Positions 53,256-61,674 of a stretch of DNA of 64,000 bases are shown in pieces. The notes beneath the pieces were generated by a model. The model saw nothing but the letters and a program-made list of their open reading frames with translations. It had not been told where the DNA came from and did no database searches. The first letter of the stretch is position 1. The number at the start of each line of letters is the position of its first letter. The stretch spans positions 1-64,000 of the forward strand of contig AXWR01000011.1 in the NCBI GenBank assembly GCA_000482765.1, given 5' to 3'. A program made the translations under genes and the position numbers. This stretch comes from Meiothermus taiwanensis DSM 14542 (GTDB lineage: Bacteria; Deinococcota; Deinococci; Deinococcales; Thermaceae).

Positions 53256-54170
53256 CTACTCCTGGGCTCCAGCGATATAAAGCCCGCTGCGTTCATAAGC
53301 TCCCACAAACAAATCCAGCGCAGCCCGCCCCGCCCTAGGCCCAAAACCGCCCAGGTACAGGTCGTCGATGGCCACCACCCGGCCGTTCTGACCGGCAGGG
53401 GTCTGCATCACCCCCGGCAGCTTACGCAAGCCTTCCAACCCACCAATGCTCTCCAGGCCAGCAGTGAATACCACAATAACATCGGGCTGGGCAGCAATCA
53501 CCGCCTCAGCGGTCATCTGCTGGCAGTTCTGGATGCCTTTGGCCGCATTGGCAATGCCGGCCAGCTCCATCATTCCCACCGGGTTGGAACCCTGACCGCA
53601 AACATAGGTGACGTTGGTGCCGCGCAGGTACAGAAAGATGCCCTTGAGCTGTTTGCGTGTGGTGGCCTGGCGCTGCTTGGAACGCAACACCAGCAGGTCG
53701 CGCTCGAGGCGGCGCACCAGCTCCTCGCCGCGTTCAACCCGACCCACCGCCGCTGCAATCGTGCGGATTTTTTCCTTGGCCCCCTCGAGGCTGGGCTTGT
53801 CCGGTACCCGCACCACCGTGACCCCAGCAGCCGTTAGCTGATCAAAAACGGTGGGGGGACGCACATCCTCCCGGCCCAGCACCAGGGTGGGGCGCAGGGA
53901 AAGGATGCCCTCCACGTTGAGCTGGAACTGGTAGCCCACCGTGGGCAGCTTGTTGACGCTGGCCGGGTAGTAGCTGCTGGTATCACGGCCCACCACCCGA
54001 TCCCCCACCCCCAGGGCAAAGAGAATCTCGGTGGTAACGCCGTTGAGCGAGACGATTCGCTCGATGGAACGCACTGTGACGGTTTGACCCCTTGAATCCT
54101 TTACGGTAAAGGGCTGGGCCAGCCCAAAGCCCAACAAGCAGAGCCCCAGTCCGATAACGATCTGTTTCAC
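53256..54170 (-). CDS. hmuT: heme substrate-binding protein HmuT
   Basis: A 304-aa periplasmic binding protein. GTG 54170 with GAGGTGG six bases upstream gives signal peptide MKQIVIGLGLCLLGFGLAQ; the frame is open to 54215. RIVSLNGVTTEILFALGVGD, GRDTSSYYPASVNKLPTVGY (a Tyr of this type ligates heme in ShuT/PhuT) and NVEGILSLRPTLVLG mark the HmuT group. It is the second gene of the operon after the monooxygenase. Confidence 0.9.
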   Translation of the reverse strand: MKQIVIGLGLCLLGFGLAQPFTVKDSRGQTVTVRSIERIVSLNGVTTEILFALGVGDRVVGRDTSSYYPASVNKLPTVGYQFQLNVEGILSLRPTLVLGREDVRPPTVFDQLTAAGVTVVRVPDKPSLEGAKEKIRTIAAAVGRVERGEELVRRLERDLLVLRSKQRQATTRKQLKGIFLYLRGTNVTYVCGQGSNPVGMMELAGIANAAKGIQNCQQMTAEAVIAAQPDVIVVFTAGLESIGGLEGLRKLPGVMQTPAGQNGRVVAIDDLYLGGFGPRAGRAALDLFVGAYERSGLYIAGAQE

Positions 54171-54225
54171 AAAACCCACCTCATTTCTTTGGACGTCGGG
54201 TTTCAGTCCCCGCACTGCTCCCTAG

Positions 54226-54555
54226 CTAAGAAGTTGTGGCCTCGAGCGCGGCCGAATCGGTGAACACTTCAAAGGTTTCCAGCGAGCTATGCCCCGTAAA
54301 CACTTCGCGGGGCAGGGTTCCACTTCTGGCATGACCTTGCTTGAACTCGGGGCTTTCCACCCAGTTTTTAAAGTGCTGCTCGCTTTCCCAGAAGGTCATG
54401 ACCACATAGGGTTGGTCGGGCTTCTGCGGACGCAGCACCAGGTTGCGGATGAAGCCCGGCATGCGATCAACCAAACGGGCCCGCTCACGGAAATTTTGCT
54501 CAAACAGCGCGGCATACTCGGGGTTGACCGGTATGCGGTTCATGGTAACGAACAT
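54226..54555 (-). CDS. heme-degrading monooxygenase-like protein (HmoA/IsdG, ABM domain)
   Basis: A 109-aa dimeric alpha/beta barrel protein. MFVTMNRIPVNPEYAALFEQ has the conserved Asn, and VVMTFWESEQHFKNWVESPE the Trp and a His typical of the antibiotic-biosynthesis-monooxygenase fold used by IsdG-like heme oxygenases. AAGGAGGGAAGGAA precedes the ATG. It is the first gene behind promoter S3 and before hmuTUV, strong context for freeing iron from imported heme. Confidence 0.85.
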   Translation of the reverse strand: MFVTMNRIPVNPEYAALFEQNFRERARLVDRMPGFIRNLVLRPQKPDQPYVVMTFWESEQHFKNWVESPEFKQGHARSGTLPREVFTGHSSLETFEVFTDSAALEATTS

Positions 54556-54736
54556 TTCCTTCCCTCCTTAGCTTCGTCTGGTCGCTCCCCAGGCCTCGCT
54601 TCCAGGGTAGATGGCTTGAGGAGCAGCCCCATCGGATCCCCATTCCGGCATCGCTGTGCAAACTCGGGCACCAAAAAGCCGGGAGGAACCGAACAACACG
54701 CTTTCCGTACAGCTCTCTTCCCACATTCTGGCCGTC

Positions 54737-54782
54737 AGTTTATATAGGCCACAGCTCAAAGTCAAGTAATCCGGTCGGAATA
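54737..54782 (-). promoter_or_regulatory. iron-regulon promoter S3 with TATTCC dyad
   Basis: Plus-strand TAATCC-GGTC-GGAATA (54767-54782), one base, -35 AGTCAA (minus TTGACT, 54760-54765), 17-bp spacer, -10 AGTTTA (minus TAAACT, 54737-54742). A leader of about 175 nt then runs to the monooxygenase start at 54555. Confidence 0.75.
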
Positions 54783-54828
54783 TATTTATTTAGTAAAAAG
54801 AACTATTCGCAACAGTCCAGCCCGCCTT

Positions 54829-55026
54829 ATACCAGATTCGTTTAGTTCGCCGCCGGAAGGCGCTGAACTAGCCCGACCGAAGTTATCCGCGTAGCGGAGG
54901 GTGATACCGCCCCTTGGAAGGGATACGCTTTCTTCGCCGAGCGTAGCGAGGGGTGTGCTCTAGGATTCAAAAAGATAGCCTCTAGAGGTCTTTGTTTTGG
55001 AAGATTGTCTTTTTGAATCCGGTATT
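54829..55026 (-). repeat. dispersed intergenic hairpin repeat, copy G (long, inverted)
   Basis: The longest copy. On the plus strand ATACCAGATTCG, the hairpin TTTAGTTCGCC...GGCGCTGAACTA, GCCCGACCGAAGTTATCC, GCGTAGCGGAGGGTGATAC, a second palindromic part around CTTCGCCGAGCGTAGCGAGG, and a 3' block with GGATTCAAAAAGATAGCC and its near-inverse GTCTTTTTGAATCC. It lies between promoter S3 and bioY. Confidence 0.8.
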
Positions 55027-55048
55027 GGCTGGCTGCTTCAAAGAGAAA

Positions 55049-55071
55049 CCTCCCCCATTGGACGGGGGAGG
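55049..55071 (-). terminator. rho-independent-type terminator of birA-bioY
   Basis: CCTCCCCC (55049-55056), a 7-nt loop and GGGGGAGG (55064-55071). Read on the minus strand, it follows the bioY stop by 15 bases and is followed by TTTCTCTTTG. Confidence 0.8.
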
Positions 55072-55086
55072 CGCACAACCTCGAGG

Positions 55087-55689
55087 CTACCGACGAACCA
55101 GACGCCAGGCGGTAGGGAGCAGGGCAGCGGCGATGCCGGCCTTGATCAGATCCCCAGGTATGAAGGGAATCATTCCGGCCTGCAAGACCCCCCACACACC
55201 GGCGTACTTCCCCGCCCCTGCCAGCGCAAAGCCCAGCCAGGTCACACCGATGGCGTAGATCAGCAGGCTGGCCAGCAGCATGGCCCCAAAGGTCTTGAGC
55301 ACGCTGCGGTCGGTGCCGTAGCGCTCCACCAGGTAGCCCACCAGGTAGGCGGCCAGGGGGTAGGACAAGAGATAACCCGCGGTAAAGGCGATGCGCGGGT
55401 GGAACCAGGTGGCCCCTCCAGCAAACACCGGCAGCACCAGGCCCTCGAGCAAATACGCTCCCATCGCCCAAAAGGCCAGCCGGCTGCCCAGCAGGGCCCC
55501 CACCAGCAGCACCCCCAGGGTCTGGCCGGTGATGGGCACCGGGGTAAAGGGTAAGGGGAGGCTCACCTGGGCCAGTAGCGCCACCAGAAAACTGCCCAAA
55601 AGCACCAGCAGCAGATCGCGCTGCCAGCTGCGGGCCGGAAAAAGGGACTTGGAGAGGGGTAGGTAGGGTAGGCTTTGCGTTGGGTTCAT
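55087..55689 (-). CDS. bioY: biotin transporter BioY (ECF S component)
   Basis: A 200-aa membrane protein with six segments. PLPFTPVPITGQTLGVLLVG and GSRLAFWAMGAYLLEGLVLP with GGATWFHPRIAFTAGYLLSY are the BioY core. It binds biotin and may work alone or with an unlinked EcfAT module. The start overlaps the birA stop (ATGA), so biotin ligase and biotin uptake are co-expressed. A strong terminator follows. Confidence 0.95.
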   Translation of the reverse strand: MNPTQSLPYLPLSKSLFPARSWQRDLLLVLLGSFLVALLAQVSLPLPFTPVPITGQTLGVLLVGALLGSRLAFWAMGAYLLEGLVLPVFAGGATWFHPRIAFTAGYLLSYPLAAYLVGYLVERYGTDRSVLKTFGAMLLASLLIYAIGVTWLGFALAGAGKYAGVWGVLQAGMIPFIPGDLIKAGIAAALLPTAWRLVRR

Positions 55690-56609
55690 TGGCTTCCTCC
55701 TAAAAAACCGATCAGTTCCACATCACCCGCCCCGATGTGGTGGGTTGTGTCCGCGCTTTGCACCACCAGGGCCCCATCCGGGGCAATCTCGGTGGCCTGG
55801 CCCTCGAGCACACCCCGCGTCGTGGTCACCCGCACCCGCCGGCCCAGGGTGTAGCTGTAGGTGCGGTAGTCCCGCAGCAGCGCCTCGGGGTCGGCAAGCT
55901 GGGCATAGCGGGCCTCGAGGCACTCCAGCAGCCGGGCCAAAACCCGAACCCGGCTCACCTCGAGGAACTCCTCCAGGGCCGCAGCGCCCTCCGGAAGCGC
56001 CCCCTTGTGCACATTGAGGCCGATGCCCAACAGCACCCAGGCCACCTCCTCCCCACTCACCTGGGCCTCCAGGAGCACCCCCGCCAGCTTGCGCCCGTCG
56101 GGGCTCAGCAGGTCGTTGGGCCACTTGAGCCCCCCCACGCCACTAGCATCGCGCAGGGCCAGCCCCGCCGCCAGGGGCAGCAAGGGCAGGGCAGATAATG
56201 GCAGCGCAGGGCGCAACAAAACCGAAAAGGTCAGGCTCCGGCCCGGCTCGCTGGCCCAGGCCCGCCCACGGCGGCCCCGGCCTTTGAGCTGCCGCTCCGC
56301 CAGCACCACCGATCCTTCTTCGGCCCCGTCCAGGGCCCAGTTTTTGAGCACCTCCTGGGTGCTGTCCACCGTGCCCAGGTAGGCATAAAAGGCCCCGAAG
56401 CTCCCCTTTCGCAGGGCCTCGAGGGCCGCCGGCGTGGGGCTTCCAGGGGCCAGGCGGTAGCCCCGGCCCTTCTGGGTCTCCACCGGATAACCGGCCTTAC
56501 GGAGTTCGGCTACCTGCTTCCAGACCGCCGTGCGGCTTACGCCCAGGGCCGAGGCCAGCGCCTCACCGCTCTGGAAGTGCTCGTGCAGGTGGTTGAGCAG
56601 CGCAGACAC
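55686..56609 (-). CDS. birA: biotin--protein ligase and biotin operon repressor
   Basis: A 307-aa bifunctional BirA. An N-terminal winged helix (LGVSRTAVWKQVAELRKAGY) binds DNA; the catalytic domain has GRGRRGRAWASEPG (the biotinyl-AMP loop) and GLKWPNDLLSPDGRKLAG; a C-terminal SH3-like domain follows. GTG 56609 is chosen because a TATTTT box ends seven bases upstream; TTG 56618 is in frame but lies inside the operator. Biotin-bound BirA should repress its own gene and bioY through the box at 56610-56638. Confidence 0.93.
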   Translation of the reverse strand: MSALLNHLHEHFQSGEALASALGVSRTAVWKQVAELRKAGYPVETQKGRGYRLAPGSPTPAALEALRKGSFGAFYAYLGTVDSTQEVLKNWALDGAEEGSVVLAERQLKGRGRRGRAWASEPGRSLTFSVLLRPALPLSALPLLPLAAGLALRDASGVGGLKWPNDLLSPDGRKLAGVLLEAQVSGEEVAWVLLGIGLNVHKGALPEGAAALEEFLEVSRVRVLARLLECLEARYAQLADPEALLRDYRTYSYTLGRRVRVTTTRGVLEGQATEIAPDGALVVQSADTTHHIGAGDVELIGFLGGSQ

Positions 56610-56646
56610 GTCAACCAAAATACCCTGCTTTGGTTGACAAAGACAA
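56610..56646 (-). promoter_or_regulatory. BirA box overlapping the birA promoter and start
   Basis: GTCAACC (56610-56616), 15 bases, GGTTGAC (56632-56638) with AA beyond, matching the BirA operator form TTGTNAACC-N15-GGTTNACAA. On the minus strand -35 TTGTCT (56646-56641), 18-bp spacer and -10 TATTTT (56622-56617) lie across it, and GTG 56609 follows seven bases later. Repressor binding would cover the -10 box and start. Confidence 0.85.
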
Positions 56647-56760
56647 GCCCAGTCGAACGCAGTGCCAGGTGGCCTCGAGCAGCGTGGGTGGGGTGGGTTT
56701 GTGTGGCTTAAGGCTGGCTTCAGCTTGGGTGGCTATGGTGGGTGCATCAGGAGTTCCGCT

Positions 56761-57960
56761 ATGGCCCGTCCCCTCAGTTTTTCCAACGCTGCCCACCTGC
56801 TACGCCGCGCCGCTGCACGGGGGCGCAGGGAAGAAGCCCAGCAGCTGGCCGAGATGGGCCTCGAGGCCGCCGTAGACTTCCTGCTGCGCGACCCGGCCCC
56901 GGCCCCCAGCTACCGCACAGCGGCCACCCGCACCGAGCGCGGCCAGCAACACCGTGAGATCAGCCAGCTCTGGCTCAACCACTGGCTCACCACCCCCACC
57001 CCCGCCGCCGAGCGCCTGGTGCTGTTCTGGCACGGCCACCTGACCTCGGAGTTCCGCGAGACCATGGGGGCCCAGGGCATCGACTTCTGGCAGCAGTTTG
57101 CCACCTTCCGGCAGCTGGGGTATGGCCCCTACGGCGACCTCCTGAAGGCCATCGCCCGCAACCCCGTAATGCTGCTCTACCTCAACAACGCCCAGAGCCG
57201 CAAGGAGCACCCCAACCAGAACTGGGCTCGAGAGCTGCTGGAGCTTTACACCCTGGGGCCCGGCCACTACACCGAGCAGGACATCCTCGAGGCCGCCCGC
57301 GCCTTCACCGGCTGGACGGTGCGCCTGCCCGGCAACCAGCGGCCCCGCGAGGCCAGCGCCAACCTGGCCTTCGAGTTCGTCTTCAACCCCCGCTGGCACG
57401 ACCCCGGGGAAAAAACCTTCCTGGGCCGGCGCGTCCGCACCGGCGACGAGGTACTGGAAGTTCTGATCGAGCACCCCCAGACCTATCTTTTTGTGGCCCG
57501 CAAGCTGCTGCGCTTTTACCTGTGCCCCGATCCGCCCGAGGCCCTGGTGCAGGAGGGGGCCCGGGTCTTCCGCGCCGAGGGCACCCGGGGGTTTTTGCGC
57601 TGGCTTTTCACCCACGAGGCGTTTTACAGCCCGGCGTACCGCAACGCGCTCATCAAAAGCCCCCTGGAGTACCTGGTGGGGCTGTGGTACGCCGCCGGGG
57701 TGCGCCAGGTCAACTTCGAGGAACGCCCCGGACGGGCCCTCTACCAGTCCCTGGCGGCCATGGGCCAGATTCCCTTCGACCCGCCCAACGTGGCTGGCTG
57801 GGACGGGGGCCTGGCCTGGCTGGCCGAGTCGCCCTTCCTGACCCGCATCAACCTGCTGGCCGGCTTTGCCGGCCGCGAACAGCGCCTCGACCTCTCGGTC
57901 TTCATGGACAACGCCGATGGGGCCCTGTCACTGGTCAAGCCGGAGGCCCAACTGCTGTAA
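56761..57960 (+). CDS. DUF1800 family protein
   Basis: A 399-aa protein starting MARPLSFSNAAHLLRRAAAR with AGGAG eight bases upstream. DUF1800 hallmarks: FWHGHLTSEFRE, NPVMLLYLNNAQSRKEHPNQ, NWARELLELYTLGPGHYTEQD, ARAFTGWTV, and PPNVAGWDGG near the end. DUF1800 and DUF1501 genes commonly occur as pairs, as here; the pair is thought to act outside the cytoplasm, but no biochemical role is established. No signal peptide is evident in this subunit. Confidence 0.9.
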   Translation: MARPLSFSNAAHLLRRAAARGRREEAQQLAEMGLEAAVDFLLRDPAPAPSYRTAATRTERGQQHREISQLWLNHWLTTPTPAAERLVLFWHGHLTSEFRETMGAQGIDFWQQFATFRQLGYGPYGDLLKAIARNPVMLLYLNNAQSRKEHPNQNWARELLELYTLGPGHYTEQDILEAARAFTGWTVRLPGNQRPREASANLAFEFVFNPRWHDPGEKTFLGRRVRTGDEVLEVLIEHPQTYLFVARKLLRFYLCPDPPEALVQEGARVFRAEGTRGFLRWLFTHEAFYSPAYRNALIKSPLEYLVGLWYAAGVRQVNFEERPGRALYQSLAAMGQIPFDPPNVAGWDGGLAWLAESPFLTRINLLAGFAGREQRLDLSVFMDNADGALSLVKPEAQLL

Positions 57961-57985
57961 ACCCAGCCACCCGAACGAGGATCGT

Positions 57986-59158
57986 ATGAACCGACGCGAG
58001 TTTATCCAGAAATCCCTGCTCACCCTGGCCCTGGGCCAGGGGGCCCCTTCGCTGCTCTCGAAGACAGCGCTGGCCGCACAGTCCAAAGACAAAATCCTGG
58101 TGGTGGTCAACCTGTTTGGCGGCAACGACCAGCTCAACACCCTGGTGCCCTACCGCAACGAGCTCTACTACCGCCTGCGCCCCAACATCGCCATCCAGCG
58201 CCCAGAGGTGCTCGACCTGGGCGCCAACGGCGAACGCCTGGGCCTGCACCCCGCCCTCAGGCCCCTGATGCCGATGTGGAACAACGGTGAACTGGCGGTC
58301 ATTCCCCAGGTGGGTTATCCCAACCCCAACCGCAGCCACTTCATCTCCACCTCCATCTGGCACACCGCCGACCCCAGCCGCCGGCTGGAGACCGGCTGGC
58401 TGGGCCGCTGGGGCGACCTGCAGGACGACCCCTTCTGCGATACCTTCCTGGGCGGGGCCACCCCCCAGGCCCAGATGGGCGAACGCCGCAGCGCCCCGGC
58501 CATCAGCAGCATCGATACCTTCAGCATCCGTCTGCCCCGGCCCTTCGAGGAGGCCTTCGACCGGGAGGCCCAGCGGGTGCGCAGCGGCACCGCCGAAGAG
58601 GTGCGCCGGGCCATGCTCTCATTGCGCGGCGCCCTGGACAAGGTGGGCCAGCTACGCCAGGTTCGGAACCAGGCCCAGTACCCCGACAACGCCTTTGGCC
58701 GCAGCATGGCCGACATCGCCCGCATGATCGCCGGTGGGCTGGGCAGCAGCGTCTACTACACCACCCTGGGGGGTTGGGACACCCACGCCGGGCAGCCCCC
58801 GCGCCAGGCCGAGCTGCTGGGGTATCTGGCCCAGGCCCTGGCCGCTTTACGGGCCGACCTGAAGGCCATTGGCCGGGACAAAGACGTTATGATTATGGTC
58901 TTTAGCGAGTTCGGGCGCCAGGTGGCGGAAAACGCCTCGTTTGGCACCGACCACGGGGAGGGCGGCCTGATGCTGGTGCTGGGCGGCGGTATACGGGGTG
59001 GGCTGTACGGCGGCGAACCCGACCTAGAAGACCTCGAGCTCAACGCGCTCAAGTACCAGACCGACTTCCGCAATGTCTACGCCGCCGCCTTGCAGTGGAT
59101 CGCCGCCAACCCCCAGCAGGTGTTGGGGGGCGATTTCCAGCCCTTGCGTCTGATTTAG
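57986..59158 (+). CDS. DUF1501 family protein with Tat-type signal
   Basis: A 390-aa protein beginning MNRREFIQKSLLTLALGQGA, a twin-arginine export signal. The body is alkaline-phosphatase/sulfatase-like as in DUF1501: LVVVNLFGGNDQLNTLVPYR, NRSHFISTSIWHTAD, YYTTLGGWDTHAGQ and MVFSEFGRQVAENASFGTDH with GGLMLVLGGG, containing the Asp/His residues for a metal site. It lies 25 bp after the DUF1800 gene, presumably cotranscribed. Substrate unknown. Confidence 0.9.
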   Translation: MNRREFIQKSLLTLALGQGAPSLLSKTALAAQSKDKILVVVNLFGGNDQLNTLVPYRNELYYRLRPNIAIQRPEVLDLGANGERLGLHPALRPLMPMWNNGELAVIPQVGYPNPNRSHFISTSIWHTADPSRRLETGWLGRWGDLQDDPFCDTFLGGATPQAQMGERRSAPAISSIDTFSIRLPRPFEEAFDREAQRVRSGTAEEVRRAMLSLRGALDKVGQLRQVRNQAQYPDNAFGRSMADIARMIAGGLGSSVYYTTLGGWDTHAGQPPRQAELLGYLAQALAALRADLKAIGRDKDVMIMVFSEFGRQVAENASFGTDHGEGGLMLVLGGGIRGGLYGGEPDLEDLELNALKYQTDFRNVYAAALQWIAANPQQVLGGDFQPLRLI

Positions 59159-59288
59159 CGTAATACCAGCACTGCTCGGTTTTATCCAGTATGGGGTTGG
59201 GCTCAGCCCACCCTTTCCTACAACGGCGGGGGCAGCAAAAAGGACCGCCCTGTTCGGCTGGAGGAGCTGGTTGCTATCATTGGTCAGA

Positions 59289-59309
59289 TTTTAGATTTAT
59301 AATCTAAAA
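59289..59309 (+). promoter_or_regulatory. 9-bp-arm palindrome on a consensus -10 box
   Basis: TTTTAGATT (59289-59297), TAT, AATCTAAAA (59301-59309). It contains TATAAT (59298-59303), nine bases before ATG 59313, and there is no ribosome site, so the message is probably leaderless and a repressor here would block RNA polymerase. Confidence 0.65.
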
Positions 59310-59312
59310 AGC

Positions 59313-60530
59313 ATGAAACGCAACAAGGAGTTTGCCAACCGCCTCCACGCGCTCACCCCCAAGTTTGCCTACATACCGCAGGAAGACCGCTTCCTGATGA
59401 ACCCCGGCCCCCTCAAGTATCGCTTCAACGTGATTGGGGTGGGGGTGAACGGGCAGGAGCACATCCGGGTGACGCTGCTCGAGGGCCGCTGCACCGTTCA
59501 CGGCGTCTACGACCCCAACCCCAGTAGCGTGGAGGCCGCCCGGCGCATCAAGGCCCAGTTCACCGAGGAACCCCTGGTGGTCTACGACAGCCTCGAGGCC
59601 GCCTGCAACGACCCCGCGGTGGACGGGCTGATCATCTGCACCCCCAACCACACCCACCTGGAGGTGCTGAAGGTGGCCGCCCAGTCGGGCAAGCACATCC
59701 TGCTGGAGAAGCCCATGGCCACCAACCTGAAGGACGCCTACGAGATCTGGCAGATTGCGCAGAATTACCCCAAGGTGCTGCAAATCGGCCTGCAGTACCG
59801 CTTCAAGCCCATCTACGTGGAGGCCATCCACGAGGCCAAGGAACGCAAAAGCCTGGGCGAGATCAAGACCATCACCATCCTCGAGCACCGCGAGCCTTTC
59901 CTGGACAAAGTCAAGCAGTGGAACAAGTTTTCCAAGTACTCGGGCGGCACCCTGGTGGAAAAGTGCTGCCACTACTTCGACCTGTTCAATCTGTTCGCTG
60001 GGTCGCGCCCGGTGAGCGTGTACGCCTCGGGCAGCCAGGCGGTGAACTTCCGCGACTTCGAGTACGGCGGGGAGAAATCGGACATCCTGGACAACGCCTT
60101 TGTAATTGTCGAATACGCCAATGGCATCCGGGCCAACTTCAACCTGTGCATGTTCGCCCCCATGGTCTACGAGGAAATCGTCATCTGCGGCGACGAAGGC
60201 CGGCTCAAAGCCAGCGAGGGCGTGAACGGGCAGGCCTACTCCAAGTGGGAGAACTACCTCGAGGTCATCTGCCTCCCCGACCGCACCTCCCGCACCATGA
60301 CCCCCAGCTACCCCGCCCTGATCGAGGAGAGCGGCCACAGCGGGGCCACCTACTTCGAGCACCTGCGCTGGATTGAGGCCATGGACGGAAAACCCAATAC
60401 CGCCGCCACCGCCGAAGAGGGCTTCTGGAGCGTGGTGGTGGGGGTGGCCGCCGAGGAGTCGGTGAAGCGGGGGGAGAAGGTGTGGGTAAAGGAGCTGCTC
60501 GAGGGGAGTGGTTTGGGGCAGTTGGTGTAG
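59313..60530 (+). CDS. Gfo/Idh/MocA family oxidoreductase
   Basis: A 405-aa NAD(P)-dependent dehydrogenase. A 34-residue N-terminal extension precedes the Rossmann fold (NVIGVGVNGQEHI). IICTPNHTHLEVLKVAAQSG and LLEKPMATNLKDAYEIW (catalytic Lys in EKP) are standard; FSKYSGGTLVEKCCHYFDLF carries the C-terminal active-site His. Such enzymes oxidise sugars or inositols. It is monocistronic, and the operator palindrome suggests substrate-controlled expression. Confidence 0.92.
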   Translation: MKRNKEFANRLHALTPKFAYIPQEDRFLMNPGPLKYRFNVIGVGVNGQEHIRVTLLEGRCTVHGVYDPNPSSVEAARRIKAQFTEEPLVVYDSLEAACNDPAVDGLIICTPNHTHLEVLKVAAQSGKHILLEKPMATNLKDAYEIWQIAQNYPKVLQIGLQYRFKPIYVEAIHEAKERKSLGEIKTITILEHREPFLDKVKQWNKFSKYSGGTLVEKCCHYFDLFNLFAGSRPVSVYASGSQAVNFRDFEYGGEKSDILDNAFVIVEYANGIRANFNLCMFAPMVYEEIVICGDEGRLKASEGVNGQAYSKWENYLEVICLPDRTSRTMTPSYPALIEESGHSGATYFEHLRWIEAMDGKPNTAATAEEGFWSVVVGVAAEESVKRGEKVWVKELLEGSGLGQLV

Positions 60531-60712
60531 GTTGCGTCGCCCAGCCCCTGACCACGCTATCGTTGGTCTCGAGAGCATCGTAGCAGGCCAGCGCGTGCTT
60601 CTAACCTTGGCAGCTAGGGAATCTTGAGGCCATGCGTCACCTGTTAACCGGTGTCCTCGAGCCAGGCCGGGGCTGCCTGTTCAACCACAGATTCGGTCAT
60701 CTGCGCCATGAT

Positions 60713-61341
<629 letters not shown>

Positions 61342-61345
<4 letters not shown>

Positions 61346-61452
61346 AACTCGAGCTCCTTCAAGAGCCAGCGCGCATCCTTCACCCAAATCTCGCCGGAGA
61401 TGAGCCCGGGCATCAGCATGTCGCGCAGGGCAGTGAGGGTGCAGGATTCCAT
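61342..61452 (-). pseudogene. hsdS: 3' remnant of a type I restriction specificity gene (hsdS)
   Basis: The frame ending at 61342 encodes TLTALRDMLMPGLISGEIWV and KDARWLLKELEL, the standard C-terminus of HsdS specificity subunits (ALRDxLLPKLISGEIRVKDA). Only about 36 residues are recognisable. The stop overlaps the RAYT start (GTGA). No hsdM or hsdR is in the window, so the system is gone or lies elsewhere. Confidence 0.75.
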
Positions 61453-61674
61453 AACTACTAACCACAACCTTCTGAGGGTTGTTGCAGTGCTTCCGGAGCG
61501 CCCCTCGGCCCAAGCCCGCTATGCGCCCTGCAAGCATGTTTGCTCTTTATCCTACGAAAACCCACAACCATACGCCAAGTCATCTGCACAGAAATAGCGC
61601 TGGTCTATTCCTTCAGTCACGCGCCAGTCATCCTGGGCTGTGTACACTGACCAATAACCATAGGAGGTGTGCGC

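Noticed and set aside
59304..60578. 424-codon open frame antisense to the Gfo/Idh/MocA gene
   Set aside because: Shadow of a recognised dehydrogenase, His/Gly/Val-rich with no motif.
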